This document shows positions 7,964 through 8,286 of a stretch of 8,286 bases of DNA, in pieces. Source of the DNA: an uncultured Flavihumibacter sp. (GTDB taxonomy: Bacteria; Bacteroidota; Bacteroidia; Chitinophagales; Chitinophagaceae). How positions within the stretch are numbered: position 1 is the first letter of the stretch; every line of letters begins with the position of its first letter. The DNA lies in the NCBI GenBank assembly GCA_946481605.1, contig CAMLPA010000128.1:1-8286 (forward strand). Direction: 5' to 3'. The position numbers were made by a program, and so were the translations under genes. The notes beneath the pieces are model-generated. The model searched no databases. It was not told where the DNA came from and saw only the letters and a program-made list of their open reading frames with translations.

Positions 7964-8286
7964 ATGAAGCAATTCTTTTGCCTGGCCATTGCCGCTGCTG
8001 CTTTTCTGGCGGCCTGTAGTTCCTCCGATACCAAAGCGCCTGAAAATGCTGAACCCGCTCCACCGAAAGTGAGTAAACATACCGCCGCCTTCAATTCCTC
8101 TTTTTCCGCTTTATTGAGCGGCTATTATGAACTAAAAGATGCACTGGTAGCCAGTGATACCGCAAAAGCTAATCTGGCTGCCGCCAAAATGGGTGCTGCC
8201 GCCGATAGCGTAAAACTGAATGAAATCTCCAACGACAGCACCGGTGCCATTGCCGCCACCGCCGCCGATTATACCAAAACACTCAG
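7964..8286 (+). CDS. DUF3347-like lipoprotein, N-terminal part (runs off the window)
   Basis: The first 107 residues are visible. They start with a lipoprotein signal peptide (MKQFFCLAIAAAAF), with lipobox LAAC at 15-18 and lipidated Cys18. A Ser/Pro/Ala/Glu-rich tether follows to about residue 38. The sequence then reads FNSSFSALLSGYYELKDALV with ASDTAKANLAAAKMGAAAD, which fits the start of a DUF3347 domain: a helical periplasmic domain of unknown function, often found with metal-efflux proteins or alone in Bacteroidota. It should be anchored in the periplasm or outer membrane. The residues after Cys (SSSDT) lack an obvious acidic surface-export signal. The reading frame stays open to the window edge. 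A 72-codon minus-strand frame overlapping the N-terminus looks like a shadow. Confidence 0.85.
   Translation, partial: MKQFFCLAIAAAAFLAACSSSDTKAPENAEPAPPKVSKHTAAFNSSFSALLSGYYELKDALVASDTAKANLAAAKMGAAADSVKLNEISNDSTGAIAATAADYTKTL

Overview
The window looks like ordinary chromosomal DNA from a Bacteroidota bacterium, most likely of the Chitinophagaceae type. This rests on three things: Bacteroidota-style -7 promoter motifs (TAnnTTTG) with no Shine-Dalgarno dependence, a DUF6089-like outer-membrane barrel ending in a Cys-Pro tail, and a DUF3347-type lipoprotein. The family-level placement is inferred from protein style, not from a search. I see no rRNA, tRNA, CRISPR array, insertion sequence or phage gene.

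Layout. Positions 44-1822 (+) encode a cytoplasmic GH15 glucoamylase/trehalase-like enzyme, closed by a strong intrinsic terminator (1840-1887). A convergent gene at 1912-2664 (-) encodes a secreted outer-membrane beta-barrel protein. Positions 2665-2900 hold no convincing gene but carry a direct repeat and a good promoter. That promoter serves a small orphan antitoxin-like protein (2901-3137, +). Next comes a compact plus-strand cluster: a stand-alone LytTR DNA-binding protein (3255-3617), imidazolonepropionase HutI (3604-4857, overlapping the LytTR gene by 14 nt), and an arginase-fold formimidoylglutamase, HutG-like (4885-5955). Its last 20 nt overlap the end of a convergent ABC-F ATPase gene (5936-7876, -). 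A short divergent promoter region (7877-7963) separates the ABC-F gene from a lipoprotein gene that runs off the right edge (7964-8286, +).

How the genes work together. HutI and HutG catalyse consecutive late steps of histidine degradation: imidazolonepropionate to N-formimidoyl-glutamate, then to glutamate and formamide. HutH and HutU are not in the window. The LytTR gene overlaps hutI, so the regulator is probably co-translated with this pathway. The other genes are housekeeping or envelope functions with no evident link to it.

No clearly new system is present. The points most worth a second look are the LytTR-hutI-hutG arrangement, the CCGT-plus-A-rich repeats in the non-coding DNA before it, the toxin-less antitoxin-like gene, and the overlapping divergent promoters at 7906-7945.
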